Assembly (NCBI GenBank): GCA_003963115.1
Contig: RXJQ01000025.1
Coordinates: forward strand, 1-64,000
Length of the DNA: 64,000 nucleotides
Origin: Burkholderiales bacterium
GTDB taxonomy: Bacteria; Pseudomonadota; Gammaproteobacteria; Burkholderiales; Burkholderiaceae_C
Reading direction: 5' to 3'
The position numbers and the translations under genes are program-made. This document shows positions 1-13,608 of this stretch, piece after piece. Position 1 is the first letter of the stretch. Each line of letters starts with the position of its first letter. The notes beneath the pieces are model-generated. The model did not search any database and was not told where the DNA came from. It saw only the letters and a program-made list of their open reading frames with translations.

Positions 1-48
1 ACAGTAGACTTATCCACAACCGAGCAGTCCAAATCTTCGTCAACCTAG
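1..48 (+). CDS. Possible C-terminal end of an IS-encoded protein (IstB-like?), partial
   Basis: Open frame TVDLSTTEQSKSSST* ending just before the terminal repeats; too short for homology-based assignment. Confidence 0.25.
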   Translation, partial: TVDLSTTEQSKSSST

Positions 49-85
49 TGGCTCAGTTTTGGATGTGACGCCTGGCTCAGTTTTG
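49..85. repeat. Direct repeat pair TGGCTCAGTTTTG, 24-bp period
   Basis: Identical 13-mers at 49-61 and 73-85. Confidence 0.85.
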
Positions 86-96
86 CTCGTGATTCA

Positions 97-905
97 ACAT
101 GGTACAGCCCGAGGTAGATCTCGTAGGACGGGTCAATCTTGCGATTGCGGATCTTTGTCATGACCGAGCCGAAGGGCTTGAAGTCATTGACCAAGGTCTG
201 GTCGGCCAGGATATTGCGGTCCACCAAGAACAAAATGCGCTTGACCTTCTTCGCCTTCCAAAGGCGGTAGATGATCTGGAAGGTGGTGTAAGTCTTGCCC
301 GTGCCAGTGGCCATTACCAGGAGCAGTCTCTTTTCTCCCTGGGCCACTTTCTCAATCACCCGATTGATGGCTTCGGCCTGGTAGTAACGAGGCTCCTTTT
401 TGCTGCCGTCGTCGAAGTAGGGCTCCGTAACCAATGCCTCTTGTGCATCTGGAATGCCTCGATAAGCCTTGTAGCGACGCCAAAGCTCGTCCGGGCCCGG
501 AAACACGTCCATCCCGAACTGAATCTCAATGTCTTGCCCGTCTGGAGCCGTCTTGTCGTGACTGGCAAAGCCATCGCCGTTGGAACTGAACGCGCAAGGC
601 ACATCCAAAAGTTCGGCATAGCCCAAGGCCTGTTGCAGACCATCGCTGATGGTGTGGCTGTTGTCCTTGGCCTCGACAACGGCCATCGGAACGCCCTTTT
701 CCTTTTGAAGGACGTAGTCAGCGAACTTTTTCTTCTTCTTGTTCCGCGACGAAAGGTTGCCACGCACGACAACGGGACCGGGAGTCAGGGTGACTTCACG
801 GCGAATCTGCGTCATCTCATCCCAGCCAGCGGAAACGATGGCAGGGGTGATGAACTTGGCTTTGATGTCCGATTCGCTGAGTTCTTTTTTTTCCTTTGGA
901 CTCAT
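97..905 (-). pseudogene. hsdR: Type I restriction endonuclease R subunit (HsdR), N-terminal part only, truncated by the IS end
   Basis: HsdR-like N-terminal nuclease region (VPMAVVEAKD) and helicase motif I ATGTGKT; the ORF (45..905) stops after 286 aa and its last residues (SRAKLSQASHPKLSH) are translated from the IS repeats. Confidence 0.75.
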
Positions 906-977
906 CTCTTCCCTCCCGGATGACTCACGGCGCTGTTACAACCATTTGGCTTGAATGTATCCCGAGCTTCATGCGAA

Positions 978-1000
978 AACGCCCGGGCATGCCGGGCGTT
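978..1000 (-). terminator. Hairpin AACGCCCGG-gcatg-CCGGGCGTT, terminator after gyrB
   Basis: Perfect 9-bp inverted repeat; on the minus strand followed by TTTTCGC; located downstream of the gyrB stop. Confidence 0.7.
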
Positions 1001-1061
1001 CATTCAGACGGGATTTGCAAGTACTGAGAATATTTGCAAGATCAATGAGAACCTACAAATA

Positions 1062-4740
<3,679 letters not shown>

Positions 4741-4807
4741 GAGATCTCTCCTTGAACGTTATTCGTGAAGAGAACTCTACAGCAGCGCGGTAGGGCAGGT
4801 CACCCCC

Positions 4808-5755
4808 TCAAACGAGTACAGGTGTAATCAAATGCTTGCGCGACACACCTGCCAGCCCGGCCAAGCCCAGCGCCCACAGCAGATACGAGGCCGGTTCCGG
4901 GATCGCGGGATTGGGAGGAGGATTGATGGTCAGCGATTGCCTGACCTCCAGGCCCACTTTGACGCTTGCATCCATCGAGCTAAACCCATCATTGGTGAAC
5001 ACGATCTGGAAAGGATCGTTCACGGAGGTCAATGGTGTGTAGATACTGTTGATGGCGGACGAAGACACCTCAGACGACGCCACCGAGCCAATGCCCCAAC
5101 TGCGCTCATCGTCACGGCCGTCAGGGAAGTTGTTGTCCCAGTTGCCCTTGACATAGGCACTTGCCTGGCTAGCCAGTGTGAGGCTGCCTTGGGCGGGAAG
5201 CATGCCAGTCAACGCTGCCTGCACATTGGTTTCATTGAGCGAAGAGCTGATTGAGGCCTGGCCCTTGAAGACAATGGCGGTGTGGGCTCCCAGGGTAAAG
5301 GAGAACTCTTTGCCTCCCAGCAGGTCCAGTTGCTGCTCGAACGTCGCTGAATTTCCCCGCTCGGCCACTGGCACGGTATCGATGATCGCTTTTGCCTGAT
5401 CGACACTGTAGTTCGATTGCAGAGAAACACCTCCCGCACCAAAGCTTGCCTGGCCAGACGCATGCGTAAAATCAATGCTTCCTGACCTGTTGTAGAGCGC
5501 TGTCGGTTGATCCACCTGGCTCTGGAACGTCGTATCAAAATTCTTGCGGGTAAATTCCCAGACTGATGAGCCGCCCGGCGCCTTGAACGTCACCGTGGGG
5601 GCGACGCCGTCATTCGGATCGAGATCGATCAATTCGTATGTGAGGCGGCTGAGCGAAACACTCGCCGTCGCCAAATCGCTGGCAGCCCATGCTTGCGCGC
5701 TGAACAGTGCCAATGCCACATTCGCCAGCGCGAATGCCTTGAATGTCTTGCCCAT
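4808..5755 (-). CDS. PEP-CTERM sorting domain protein (secreted, unknown function)
   Basis: Signal peptide; C-terminus IPEPASYLLWALGLAGLAGVSRKH. Confidence 0.85.
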   Translation of the reverse strand: MGKTFKAFALANVALALFSAQAWAASDLATASVSLSRLTYELIDLDPNDGVAPTVTFKAPGGSSVWEFTRKNFDTTFQSQVDQPTALYNRSGSIDFTHASGQASFGAGGVSLQSNYSVDQAKAIIDTVPVAERGNSATFEQQLDLLGGKEFSFTLGAHTAIVFKGQASISSSLNETNVQAALTGMLPAQGSLTLASQASAYVKGNWDNNFPDGRDDERSWGIGSVASSEVSSSAINSIYTPLTSVNDPFQIVFTNDGFSSMDASVKVGLEVRQSLTINPPPNPAIPEPASYLLWALGLAGLAGVSRKHLITPVLV

Positions 5756-5838
5756 GATGGCTCCCGCTTGATTTTTTGCTGCGCCGATCTTAGTGATGCC
5801 CAGCCTCTGAAACCAATAAGGGTTTACGAAAGCAAAAC

Positions 5839-6975
5839 TCAGATCCGCATCGGCATCACCACGTACTTGAAGCCCTCGAACTCGGGGTTGGTGATCAGCG
5901 CCGAGCTGTTGGCGTCATGCAGGGACACGGTCACCATGTCCTGGCTCATGTTGGCCAGCACGTCCATCAGGTAACCCACGTTGAAGCCGATCTCGAAGCT
6001 GTCGCCACCGTAGTCGATGTCGAGTTCTTCCTTGGCTTCTTCCTGTTCGGCGTTGCTCGAGGCAATGCCCAGCACGCCCGGCGCGAAGTTCAGGCGCACG
6101 CCCTTGAATTTTTCGGACGTGAGGATGGCCGCGCGTTGCAGCGAGGCCAGCAGGGTGGTACGGCCCAGGGTGATGTGGTTCTTGTGGTTCTTGGGAATGA
6201 CACGGTTGTAGTCGGGGAACTTGCCCTCGACCAGCTTGGTGACGAATTCCAGGCCGCCGAAGCTGAACTTGGCCTGGTTGCCGGCAAAGCGCATCTCGAT
6301 CATCTGTTCCTGTTCATCCTTGCCCTTGCCGTCGTCCTTTCCATCCTTCAACAGGCGCTGGAGCTCCAGCACCGTCTTGCGCGGCAGGATGACCTCCTGC
6401 TTGGGCATGTCGACATCCAGCGTGGCCTGGGCCAGGGCCAGGCGGTGGCCGTCGGTGGCGACCAGGGTCAGGGTCTTGCCCTCGGCCACGAACAGGATGC
6501 CGTTCAGGTAATAACGGATGTCGTGGACCGCCATGGCGAAGTGCACCTGGCCGATCAGCATCTTCAAGGTCTTCTGGGGCACGCTGAAAGCGGGGCCGAA
6601 GTCGGCGGCTTCCTGGACCAGGGGGAAATCTTCAGCAGGCAGGGTTTGGAGCGTGAAACGGCTCTTGCCACCCTGGAGGGTCAACTTGTTCTGATTGGCC
6701 GTCAGCGACACGATTTGGTCGCTTGGCAGGCTCTTCAAGATGTCGCCCAGCTTCTTGGCCCCGACGGTGGTGGCGTAGTCGCTTTCGTCGCCATCGAGCT
6801 GGGCGGTGGTGCGGATCTGGATTTCCAGGTCGCTGGTGACCAGTTCGAGCTGGCTGCCGGACTTCTTCAGCAGCACGTTGGCCAAGATGGGCAAGGTGTG
6901 ACGGCGCTCCACGATGCCAGCCACGGATTGCAGTGCGGCAAGGACTTTTTCTTGGGCTGCTTTCAACACAATCAT
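5839..6975 (-). CDS. dnaN: DNA polymerase III beta subunit (sliding clamp)
   Basis: MIVLKAAQEKVLAALQSVAGIVERRHTLPILANVLL...; C-terminal YVVMPMRI; adjacent to dnaA. Confidence 0.97.
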   Translation of the reverse strand: MIVLKAAQEKVLAALQSVAGIVERRHTLPILANVLLKKSGSQLELVTSDLEIQIRTTAQLDGDESDYATTVGAKKLGDILKSLPSDQIVSLTANQNKLTLQGGKSRFTLQTLPAEDFPLVQEAADFGPAFSVPQKTLKMLIGQVHFAMAVHDIRYYLNGILFVAEGKTLTLVATDGHRLALAQATLDVDMPKQEVILPRKTVLELQRLLKDGKDDGKGKDEQEQMIEMRFAGNQAKFSFGGLEFVTKLVEGKFPDYNRVIPKNHKNHITLGRTTLLASLQRAAILTSEKFKGVRLNFAPGVLGIASSNAEQEEAKEELDIDYGGDSFEIGFNVGYLMDVLANMSQDMVTVSLHDANSSALITNPEFEGFKYVVMPMRI

Positions 6976-7019
6976 CTTAGTCTTTCAAATTGGTCGTTGT
7001 AGTAGAGGACGACTTTTTC

Positions 7020-7175
7020 TGTGAACAACGCTATTTTGTCCTGATCCGACAAGGATTTAGCCCCAGGACAAGCCTGTGGATCCTACCCGGGTTCCAAATG
7101 GGGACAACAGACAACAACTTTGTGATCCGGATAAAACCTGTGGATAAGCAAACGCTTGTTCTATTTTTGTCCACA
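7020..7175. promoter_or_regulatory. oriC: DnaA-box cluster between dnaA and dnaN (candidate oriC or part of it)
   Basis: TGTGAACAA 7020-7028, TGTGGATCC 7075-7083, TGTGGATAA 7139-7147 (perfect reverse DnaA box), TTGTCCACA 7167-7175. Confidence 0.55.
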
Positions 7176-7197
7176 GACTTGTGCCTTGACAGGGTTT

Positions 7198-7221
7198 AAA
7201 AAAAGAGGCCTCGGCCTCTTT
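7198..7221 (-). terminator. Terminator of dnaA
   Basis: Minus strand AAAGAGGCC-gag-GCCTCTTT followed by a T-run; directly downstream of the dnaA stop. Confidence 0.8.
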
Positions 7222-7242
7222 GCGTGGTGACCGAGGGCTTTG

Positions 7243-8847
7243 TCAGCCCTTGAGCGTTTGTTCAAGCACGTGCAACTGCTGGTTGAGCTCGGTGTCCTTG
7301 CCGCGCTCGCTCATGATCTTGCGCACGGCGTGCAGCACCGTGGTGTGGTCGCGGCCGCCGAAGAGCTCGCCGATCTCGGGTAGGCTCTTTTGCGTCAGTT
7401 CCTTGGCCAGGTACATGGCGATCTGGCGCGGCTTGGCGATCGAGGCCGGGCGCTTCTTGCTGTACATGTCGGCGACCTTGATCTTGTAGAAGTCGGCCAC
7501 CGTTTTCTGGATGTTCTCGACGCTGATCTGGCGGTTCTGGATGGACAGCAGGTCCTTCAAGGCTTCGCGGGCCAGGGAGATGGTGATCTCCTTGTGGCTG
7601 AACTTGGCAAAGGCCAGCACCTTGCGCAGTGCGCCTTCAAGCTCACGCACGTTGGCGCGCACATTCTTGGCCACGAAGAAGGCGACGTCTTCAGGCATGT
7701 CGATGGCCTCCAAAGCGGCCTTCTTGATCAGGATGGCCACGCGCATTTCCAGCTCGGGCGGCTCGATGGCCACCGTGAGGCCGGAGTCAAAGCGCGAAGT
7801 CAGGCGTTCATCGATGTTGGCCAGGCCCTTGGGGTAGGTGTCGCTGGTCATGATGATGTGCGCCTTCTTGGCCAGCAGGGCTTCGAAGGCGTTGAAGAAC
7901 TCTTCCTGCGTGCGGTCCTTGCCGGCGAAGAACTGCACATCATCGATCAGCAGCAGGTCGAGCTGGTGGTATTTCGCCTTGAGCTCGTCAAAAGTCTTGC
8001 GCTGGTAGTTCTTGACCACGTCGGAGATGAACTGCTCGGCATGCAGATAGAGGATGCGCGCGTCCGGCTTGTCGGCCAGCAGGGCGTTGCCCACGGCGTT
8101 CATCAAGTGGGTTTTACCGAGGCCCACGCCGCCGTAGATGAACAGCGGGTTGTACATCTGGCCAGGCGCGCCGGCCACGTGCAGGGCGGCGGTGCGGGCC
8201 ATCTGGTTGGCGCGGCCAGGCACGAGATTGTCGAAGGTCAGGGCAGGGTTGAGGCCCATGACCTGAGGCAGGCCGCGCGGCCTGGCGCTTTCGTGGGATG
8301 GCGGCAGCGACACGATGGCCGGGCCACCCTGGACGATGCTGGGGCCGGCCGAGACCGGCAACTGGCTGGGCGCCCATTGCTGTGGCAACTGGGGCGAGGG
8401 CTGAGCATGGTGCTGGCCATTGAGTTGCGCATTGGGTGGCAGGGCGCGGCCGGGCATGGCCATGCCGGGGCGCAGCGGCGCTGCCTGGGCGACGGGCATG
8501 GCGTTGCGGGGCGCCAGGGCGATGTCCAGGCGGATGTCGCCGGCTTGCAGCTCGGTCAGGATGCCTTCGAGGCGGGCGCTGTACTGCGTGCGGATCCAGT
8601 CCAGCATGAAGCGGTTGGGCACGCGCACGCACACCGAGGTCACGCCGTCGGCCTGGCTGACGTCAGCCGCAGGCAGGGGGCGGATCCAGGTGTTGAATTG
8701 CTGTTCGGGGAGCTCCATCGCCAGGCGCTCGCAGGCGCGCTGCCACAAACTGGCAGGGTCGCTGGCTGGGTCAGAGAGAGGGGCGGCAGGATCTGCGATC
8801 AGTGTCCCAGCGGGGAGACTGGGCGCAGGCAATTCGGCAGCACTCAT
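7243..8847 (-). CDS. dnaA: Chromosomal replication initiator protein DnaA
   Basis: [66 protein letters not shown]; start [10 protein letters not shown]. Confidence 0.97.
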   Translation of the reverse strand: MSAAELPAPSLPAGTLIADPAAPLSDPASDPASLWQRACERLAMELPEQQFNTWIRPLPAADVSQADGVTSVCVRVPNRFMLDWIRTQYSARLEGILTELQAGDIRLDIALAPRNAMPVAQAAPLRPGMAMPGRALPPNAQLNGQHHAQPSPQLPQQWAPSQLPVSAGPSIVQGGPAIVSLPPSHESARPRGLPQVMGLNPALTFDNLVPGRANQMARTAALHVAGAPGQMYNPLFIYGGVGLGKTHLMNAVGNALLADKPDARILYLHAEQFISDVVKNYQRKTFDELKAKYHQLDLLLIDDVQFFAGKDRTQEEFFNAFEALLAKKAHIIMTSDTYPKGLANIDERLTSRFDSGLTVAIEPPELEMRVAILIKKAALEAIDMPEDVAFFVAKNVRANVRELEGALRKVLAFAKFSHKEITISLAREALKDLLSIQNRQISVENIQKTVADFYKIKVADMYSKKRPASIAKPRQIAMYLAKELTQKSLPEIGELFGGRDHTTVLHAVRKIMSERGKDTELNQQLHVLEQTLKG

Positions 8848-8848
8848 T

Positions 8849-8918
8849 TGTGGACAAGTCCTTCCTTGGGAGGCGAATTCTAAGCGCGAGTCGGCCCGAA
8901 ATTGACAGGTTATCCACA
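8849..8918. promoter_or_regulatory. DnaA boxes upstream of dnaA
   Basis: TGTGGACAA 8849-8857 (reverse TTGTCCACA) and perfect TTATCCACA 8910-8918. Confidence 0.6.
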
Positions 8919-8981
8919 GATTTTTGATGGCGCCGAAATGGTGTAGGCAATTTATCGCGAAGAGTTGAACCCGCCGGGGCA

Positions 8982-9010
8982 TTGACCGTTTGGGCAAAAG
9001 CTGGTGTAAT
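8982..9010 (+). promoter_or_regulatory. Sigma70-type promoter of the rpmH-rnpA-yidD-yidC operon
   Basis: TTGACC (8982-8987), 17-bp spacer, TGTAAT (9005-9010), upstream of rpmH. Confidence 0.55.
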
Positions 9011-9140
9011 CGCGGGTTCGTCCGGTTGTGTGCCGGAGACACGCGCTGTTGGCAATCGAACCAGCAGGGCATCTAACAAGATTGAGCCGCGGCAAATGTG
9101 TGAATGCACATGTGAAGTTGCGGTCTCATGAAGGATCATC

Positions 9141-9275
9141 ATGAAACGCACTTATCAACCTTCCAAGACCCGCCGCGCCCGTACCCACGGTTTCCTGGTG
9201 CGCATGAAGACCAAGGGTGGCCGCAAGGTCATCAATGCCCGTCGCGCCAAGGGCCGCAAGCGTCTGGCCCTGTAA
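9141..9275 (+). CDS. rpmH: 50S ribosomal protein L34
   Basis: [44 protein letters not shown]; absent from the ORF track because it is 44 aa. Confidence 0.97.
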   Translation: MKRTYQPSKTRRARTHGFLVRMKTKGGRKVINARRAKGRKRLAL

Positions 9276-9399
9276 CAGGGTTGTTGACGCTGGCTGTGTG
9301 CGTCTGGCTTTGCGCCAGTGGGCACATGGGTCGGCTGTGTTCCAGCCCTGATGTGCTGACCATCCGTGGTCCGTCAGGTGCTGGCATGAACCAAGCCGG

Positions 9400-10020
9400 G
9401 TGAACGTGTCTGCGTGCCCGGCTTTGTTTCGCCTTGATCTTCCTCCTACCGTGCGTCCACCGAGTCTGAAAGCGGCTGATTTTCAGAGGGCTTTGGGCTC
9501 GCGTCCGGTTTCGCGTACGCCTCACTTCGTGCTGCATGTCCTGCGCCGCGATGGGCTTGGTGCCGAGCGCTTGGCAGTGCGGTTACCAGAGTTGTCAACA
9601 GGCGAGGGGGCTCAACCCGTCGAGCTTGTGGATGACTTTGTCGCGCACCCGATGGTCGAACCTGGTTCAGGCCTGGCACAAGGCTGGCGTCTGGGCATGG
9701 TGCTGCCCAAAAAGCAGGCCAAGCGTTCGGTGACCCGTTCGCTGATCCGCCATCAGGCTCGCGAAGCCCTGCGGCGTCATGCACCCACCTTGCAGGCACA
9801 GGGCCATGTTGGCGCTGATGTTGATGGCTGGGTGCTGCGTCTGCGCGCACCGTTTGACAAGCAGCTGTTCCCCAGTGCGGCCTCCGAGGCCTTGAAGGCC
9901 CTTGTGCGTCAGGAGCTTGACGAGCTGTGGCAGCGTCTGGCCGCTCCTGCATCCGAGGGGGGGCGTTCGCGCAAGGAATCTTCAGGCAAGCCGCTTTCTG
10001 CTGCGCGAGGTGCGGCATGA
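9400..10020 (+). CDS. rnpA: Ribonuclease P protein component
   Basis: Position between rpmH and yidD; RLGMVLPKKQAKRSVTRSLIRHQAREALR motif. Start uncertain. Confidence 0.88.
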   Translation: MNVSACPALFRLDLPPTVRPPSLKAADFQRALGSRPVSRTPHFVLHVLRRDGLGAERLAVRLPELSTGEGAQPVELVDDFVAHPMVEPGSGLAQGWRLGMVLPKKQAKRSVTRSLIRHQAREALRRHAPTLQAQGHVGADVDGWVLRLRAPFDKQLFPSAASEALKALVRQELDELWQRLAAPASEGGRSRKESSGKPLSAARGAA

Positions 10021-10313
10021 TGCGCGCTGTGCTGTGCCGTGCTGTCAACGCGGTGCTCATGGGTGTGGTGCGTGGCTACCGCTTCTTCCTGAGCCCTTGG
10101 CTGGGTTCGGCCTGTCGGTTCACGCCCACCTGTTCCCAATATGCGTTGCAGGCGCTGGAGCGCCATGGCCCGGCGGCGGGTTCCTACCTGGCCGCACGGC
10201 GTCTGCTGCGTTGTCACCCGGGCTGTCCGGGTGGCCATGACCCGGTGCCCGAGGTAGCACCGCGTCTGTTTTCCCGTTATTGCAACCCTTCGTCGGATTC
10301 AACTCGCTCATGA
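10017..10313 (+). CDS. yidD: Membrane protein insertion efficiency factor
   Basis: RGYRFFLSPWLGSACRFTPTCSQYALQALERHGPAAGSYLAARRLLRCHPGCPGGHDPVP; ATGA overlap with rnpA. Confidence 0.95.
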   Translation: MMRAVLCRAVNAVLMGVVRGYRFFLSPWLGSACRFTPTCSQYALQALERHGPAAGSYLAARRLLRCHPGCPGGHDPVPEVAPRLFSRYCNPSSDSTRS

Positions 10314-12043
10314 ATGATCTGCGTCGCACCCTGCTGTGGTCGGTGTTTGCCGTCTCGCTGCTGATGTTGTGGGATGGCTGGCTGCGTCATACCGGTCAAC
10401 CTTCCTTGTTCGCGCCCGCGCCGTCCAGCACGGTGGCCGCATCGGCACCGGGCTCCGGTGCATCTGGTGCCGATGGCTCGGTGCCTCAGGCCAGCACGCA
10501 GCTGGGTGCCTCGGGTGCTGGCCAGGGCCAGGCTCAGGCGGCCACAGCGGCTGCGGGTGCGGCCTCTGGTGCCGCAGCGGTGGCAGCCAAGGGCGAGCTG
10601 ATCACTTTCAGCACCGATGTGGTCAGGGCCACGGTCGATACGCTGGGTGGCAGCCTGGTCAAGGTCGAGCTGCTCAAGCACAAGGACCAGGACGACCACA
10701 GCCAGAACATGGTGGTGCTGGACCGCTCGGCCGTGCACACCTATGAGGCCCAGTCCGGCCTGATCGGCATGTCTTCGGCCAACAATGCCTTGCCCTATCA
10801 CAAGACGCCGTTCACGCTGGTCAGCACGCAGCGCACGCTGGCCGATGGGGCCAAGGACCTGGTGGTCAAGCTGGAATCGGCCCCTGTCAATGGTGTGAAA
10901 CTGGTCAAGACCTACACCTTCGAGCGCGGCAACTACGCCATCGACGTGAAGCAGGAAGTGGTCAATGGCTCGGCTGAGACCATCCAGCCTCAGCTGTATG
11001 TGCAGATCGAGCGTGATGGCTCGGCGCCCAAGAGCGCGCCTGGCCCGGCCTTCATGGGTGGCCCGCAGTCCTACACGGGCATGGCCATCTACTCGGACAA
11101 GGGCAAGTACCAGAAGCTGGACTTCAAGCACCTCGATGAAGGCAAGGCCGAATTCGAGAAGGCTGATGACAGCGGCTGGGTGGCCATGGTGCAGCACCAC
11201 TTCGTGTCGGCCTGGCTGCAGACGGACAAGCTCCACCGCGAGTTCTTTGCCCGCAAGATCCCCGACACGAACCTGTATGCCACCGGCATGCTGTTCCCCC
11301 TGGGCGAGATCGCGGCAGGTCAGAGCAAGACGCTGGACACCAAGCTCTATGTGGGTCCGCAAGAGGAGTTCAAGCTCAGCGAGCTTGCGCCTGGCCTGGA
11401 GCTGGTGAAGGACTATGGCTGGACCAAGATCATGGCCGAGCCGCTGTTTTGGCTGCTCAACAAGTTGCACGGCATCCTGGGCAACTGGGGCTGGGCCATC
11501 ATCGCGCTGGTGGTGCTGCTCAAGGCAGCGTTCTACTGGTTGAATGCCAGTGCCTACCGCTCGATGGCCAAGATGAAGGCGCTCAATCCGCGCATCCAGG
11601 CCATGCGCGAGAACCTCAAGAACGACCCGCAGAAGATGCAGCAGGAAATGCTCAAGATCTACCGCGAGGAGAAGGTCAACCCGATCGGCGGCTGCCTGCC
11701 CATCCTGATCCAGATCCCGGTGTTCATCGCGCTATATTCGGTGCTGTCGTCGTCGGTCGAGATCCGCAATGCGCCTTGGATCGGCTGGATCACCGACCTG
11801 TCGGTGAAGGACCCGTACTTCGTGCTGCCTGCGCTGATGACGGGCTCCACCTTGCTGCAGACCTGGCTGAACCCCACGCCGCCTGATCCTGTTCAGGCCA
11901 AGATGATGTGGATCATGCCGCTGCTGTTCTCGGTGATGTTCTTCTTCTTCCCGGCCGGCTTGGTGATTTACTGGCTGACCAACAACCTGCTGTCGATTGC
12001 CCAGCAGTGGCTGATCAACAAGCAACTGGGTGTGATGAAGTGA
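10310..12043 (+). CDS. yidC: Membrane protein insertase YidC
   Basis: MNDLRRTLLWSVFAVSLLMLWDGW; GGCLPILIQIPVFIALYSVL; FPAGLVIYWLTNNLLSIAQQWLINK. Confidence 0.97.
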   Translation: MNDLRRTLLWSVFAVSLLMLWDGWLRHTGQPSLFAPAPSSTVAASAPGSGASGADGSVPQASTQLGASGAGQGQAQAATAAAGAASGAAAVAAKGELITFSTDVVRATVDTLGGSLVKVELLKHKDQDDHSQNMVVLDRSAVHTYEAQSGLIGMSSANNALPYHKTPFTLVSTQRTLADGAKDLVVKLESAPVNGVKLVKTYTFERGNYAIDVKQEVVNGSAETIQPQLYVQIERDGSAPKSAPGPAFMGGPQSYTGMAIYSDKGKYQKLDFKHLDEGKAEFEKADDSGWVAMVQHHFVSAWLQTDKLHREFFARKIPDTNLYATGMLFPLGEIAAGQSKTLDTKLYVGPQEEFKLSELAPGLELVKDYGWTKIMAEPLFWLLNKLHGILGNWGWAIIALVVLLKAAFYWLNASAYRSMAKMKALNPRIQAMRENLKNDPQKMQQEMLKIYREEKVNPIGGCLPILIQIPVFIALYSVLSSSVEIRNAPWIGWITDLSVKDPYFVLPALMTGSTLLQTWLNPTPPDPVQAKMMWIMPLLFSVMFFFFPAGLVIYWLTNNLLSIAQQWLINKQLGVMK

Positions 12044-12087
12044 ACACGGGCATCGGCGCACATCGACCCGTGTGCCGATGACCAAAC

Positions 12088-12123
12088 AAAAAGCCGCCTG
12101 CATCCACGCATGGCGGCTTTTTT
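12088..12123 (+). terminator. Intrinsic terminator after yidC
   Basis: AAAAAGCCGCC-tgcatccacgcat-GGCGGCTTTTTT. Confidence 0.85.
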
Positions 12124-12175
12124 CATGGGAAGAGGCGTGGCCGCGTCGTCTGCGGCTTGTGGGGCGGGTGGTGGC

Positions 12176-12307
12176 TCAGTCTCGCGACTGGCGGCTCAGG
12201 ATCATGGCGGCCACCAGGACGGTGGCCACGGTCAAGGTCCAGACAGATTGGGAATCGGCGGTGGATTTAACGCCGAGTAGCAGGTAGTCGTTGATCAGGT
12301 CCAGCAT
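12176..12307 (-). CDS. Small single-helix membrane protein (hypothetical)
   Basis: MLDLINDYLLLGVKSTADSQSVWTLTVATVLVAAMILSRQSRD (43 aa) with one hydrophobic segment; could also start upstream. Confidence 0.35.
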   Translation of the reverse strand: MLDLINDYLLLGVKSTADSQSVWTLTVATVLVAAMILSRQSRD

Positions 12308-12429
12308 GGTGCGGTCTTTCCAATGTCGCGCTTCGTCAATTGTGCGATGCAACATTGGTGCCATGCTCGCCATGGTGCGTGATGTCCGGATGACCGGGTC
12401 ACGCACCAAAAGGACCAGGCCGAAGCTGT

Positions 12430-13455
12430 TCAGGCTGTGCTGGCGATGGACGAAGAGGGGGCCGAAGCGGTCCCGCCGCTGTCCACGACGCCGGCCGAGA
12501 GGCTGTGCGGCGTGCTCGTGCCGTGGTGCATGCCGGCACCACCACCGGTCTGCCTGTGCTGCTGAGCCTCCAGCTCGGCCTGGCGCGCCTTCATCTTCTT
12601 CCAGCCCAGGGGGATCAGCATCTGGCCCAGGTAGCTCTGCGTGGGGTAGAAGTTTTCGTTGAACAGGCCCATGCGCGCGGGGCGGCTGCGGTCTGGCGGG
12701 TTGACGTAGGTGCCAAAGAGGTGGTCCCACAACATGAAGACGCTGAAGTTCTTGGCCTCTTCGATCTTGTTGGAGTGGTGCCAGCGGTGGATCTCGTTGG
12801 TGCCGATGATGTAGTTGATCGCGCCGAAGGAGAAGCGCACGTTCATGTGGGTGATGGTGGCCAGCACGCTGCCGATCACGCCGCTGAGGATGAAGGCTTC
12901 CTGGCTGACGCCGGTCTGGAAAGTCACGAAGATGGGCAGGATGCGGCGCCAGATGAGGTCCAGCGGGTGGGCGCGGCTGGCATTGAGCACGCTCAGGCGG
13001 TGCGCGCAGTGGTGCACGCTGTGCAGGCGCCAGAAGAAGTCGATCTCGTGGCCCATGCGGTGGGTCACGTAGAACATGAAGTCAAAGCTCAGGTAGGCGA
13101 TGGCGACCTGGGCCCAGAAGGGCAGGTGATGGGCGGCCATGCTGTCGGGCAGCACACCGAACTTGAACAGCAGGCCGGCGCCCGAGTAGGCCACCAGGGT
13201 GTGCACGAAGAAGTTCTGGAAGCTGGTGATGGCCATCAAGGCGGCGTTGTGCAGCCAGTCGTTGAGCACCTCGCCCTTCTCGAACTCGTTGGGCTGCTCG
13301 GGCCAGATGTACTGCATGGCCGTGGCAACGATGTAGTAGGGCGCCAGGAAGTAGGAAAAGATCTTGCCCGGGTCGAAATGGACATGCAGCACCGTGTAGA
13401 TACCCAGTGCCAGCGAGCCAAAGAGAAACAGACAGCTAAAGAAACGCTTCAACAT
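12430..13455 (-). CDS. Sterol desaturase / fatty acid hydroxylase family membrane protein
   Basis: Histidine boxes HRMGH, HSVHHCAHR, HRWHH with TM segments. Confidence 0.88.
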   Translation of the reverse strand: MLKRFFSCLFLFGSLALGIYTVLHVHFDPGKIFSYFLAPYYIVATAMQYIWPEQPNEFEKGEVLNDWLHNAALMAITSFQNFFVHTLVAYSGAGLLFKFGVLPDSMAAHHLPFWAQVAIAYLSFDFMFYVTHRMGHEIDFFWRLHSVHHCAHRLSVLNASRAHPLDLIWRRILPIFVTFQTGVSQEAFILSGVIGSVLATITHMNVRFSFGAINYIIGTNEIHRWHHSNKIEEAKNFSVFMLWDHLFGTYVNPPDRSRPARMGLFNENFYPTQSYLGQMLIPLGWKKMKARQAELEAQQHRQTGGGAGMHHGTSTPHSLSAGVVDSGGTASAPSSSIASTA

Positions 13456-13608
13456 AAATGGACCCCATCACGCGCTGCGAGATTAGGGGGCCGGGCATGA
13501 CCCGTCTAGCGGGTTTGTGCCCAAACTCCCGCAGGTGGGGGTATGGGCAGGTGACAATTGCCCACATTCGTTGAGGCAAGGCAATGTCCGGTAAGAAGGT
13601 GTTCAAGC

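Larger units (their letters stand above)
1..96. mobile_element. Terminal part of an IS21-like insertion sequence (rest lies left of the window)
   Basis: Two 13-bp direct copies of TGGCTCAGTTTTG (49-61, 73-85), typical of the subterminal repeats of IS21-family elements, followed by a ..CA end (95-96) exactly where hsdR-like sequence begins. Confidence 0.5.

Noticed and set aside
8-16. TTATCCACA DnaA box at the extreme left
   Set aside because: Single box inside the IS end/coding tail, away from any cluster; probably chance.
10277-11470. 397-aa minus-strand ORF opposite yidC
   Set aside because: Shadow ORF; yidC assignment is certain.
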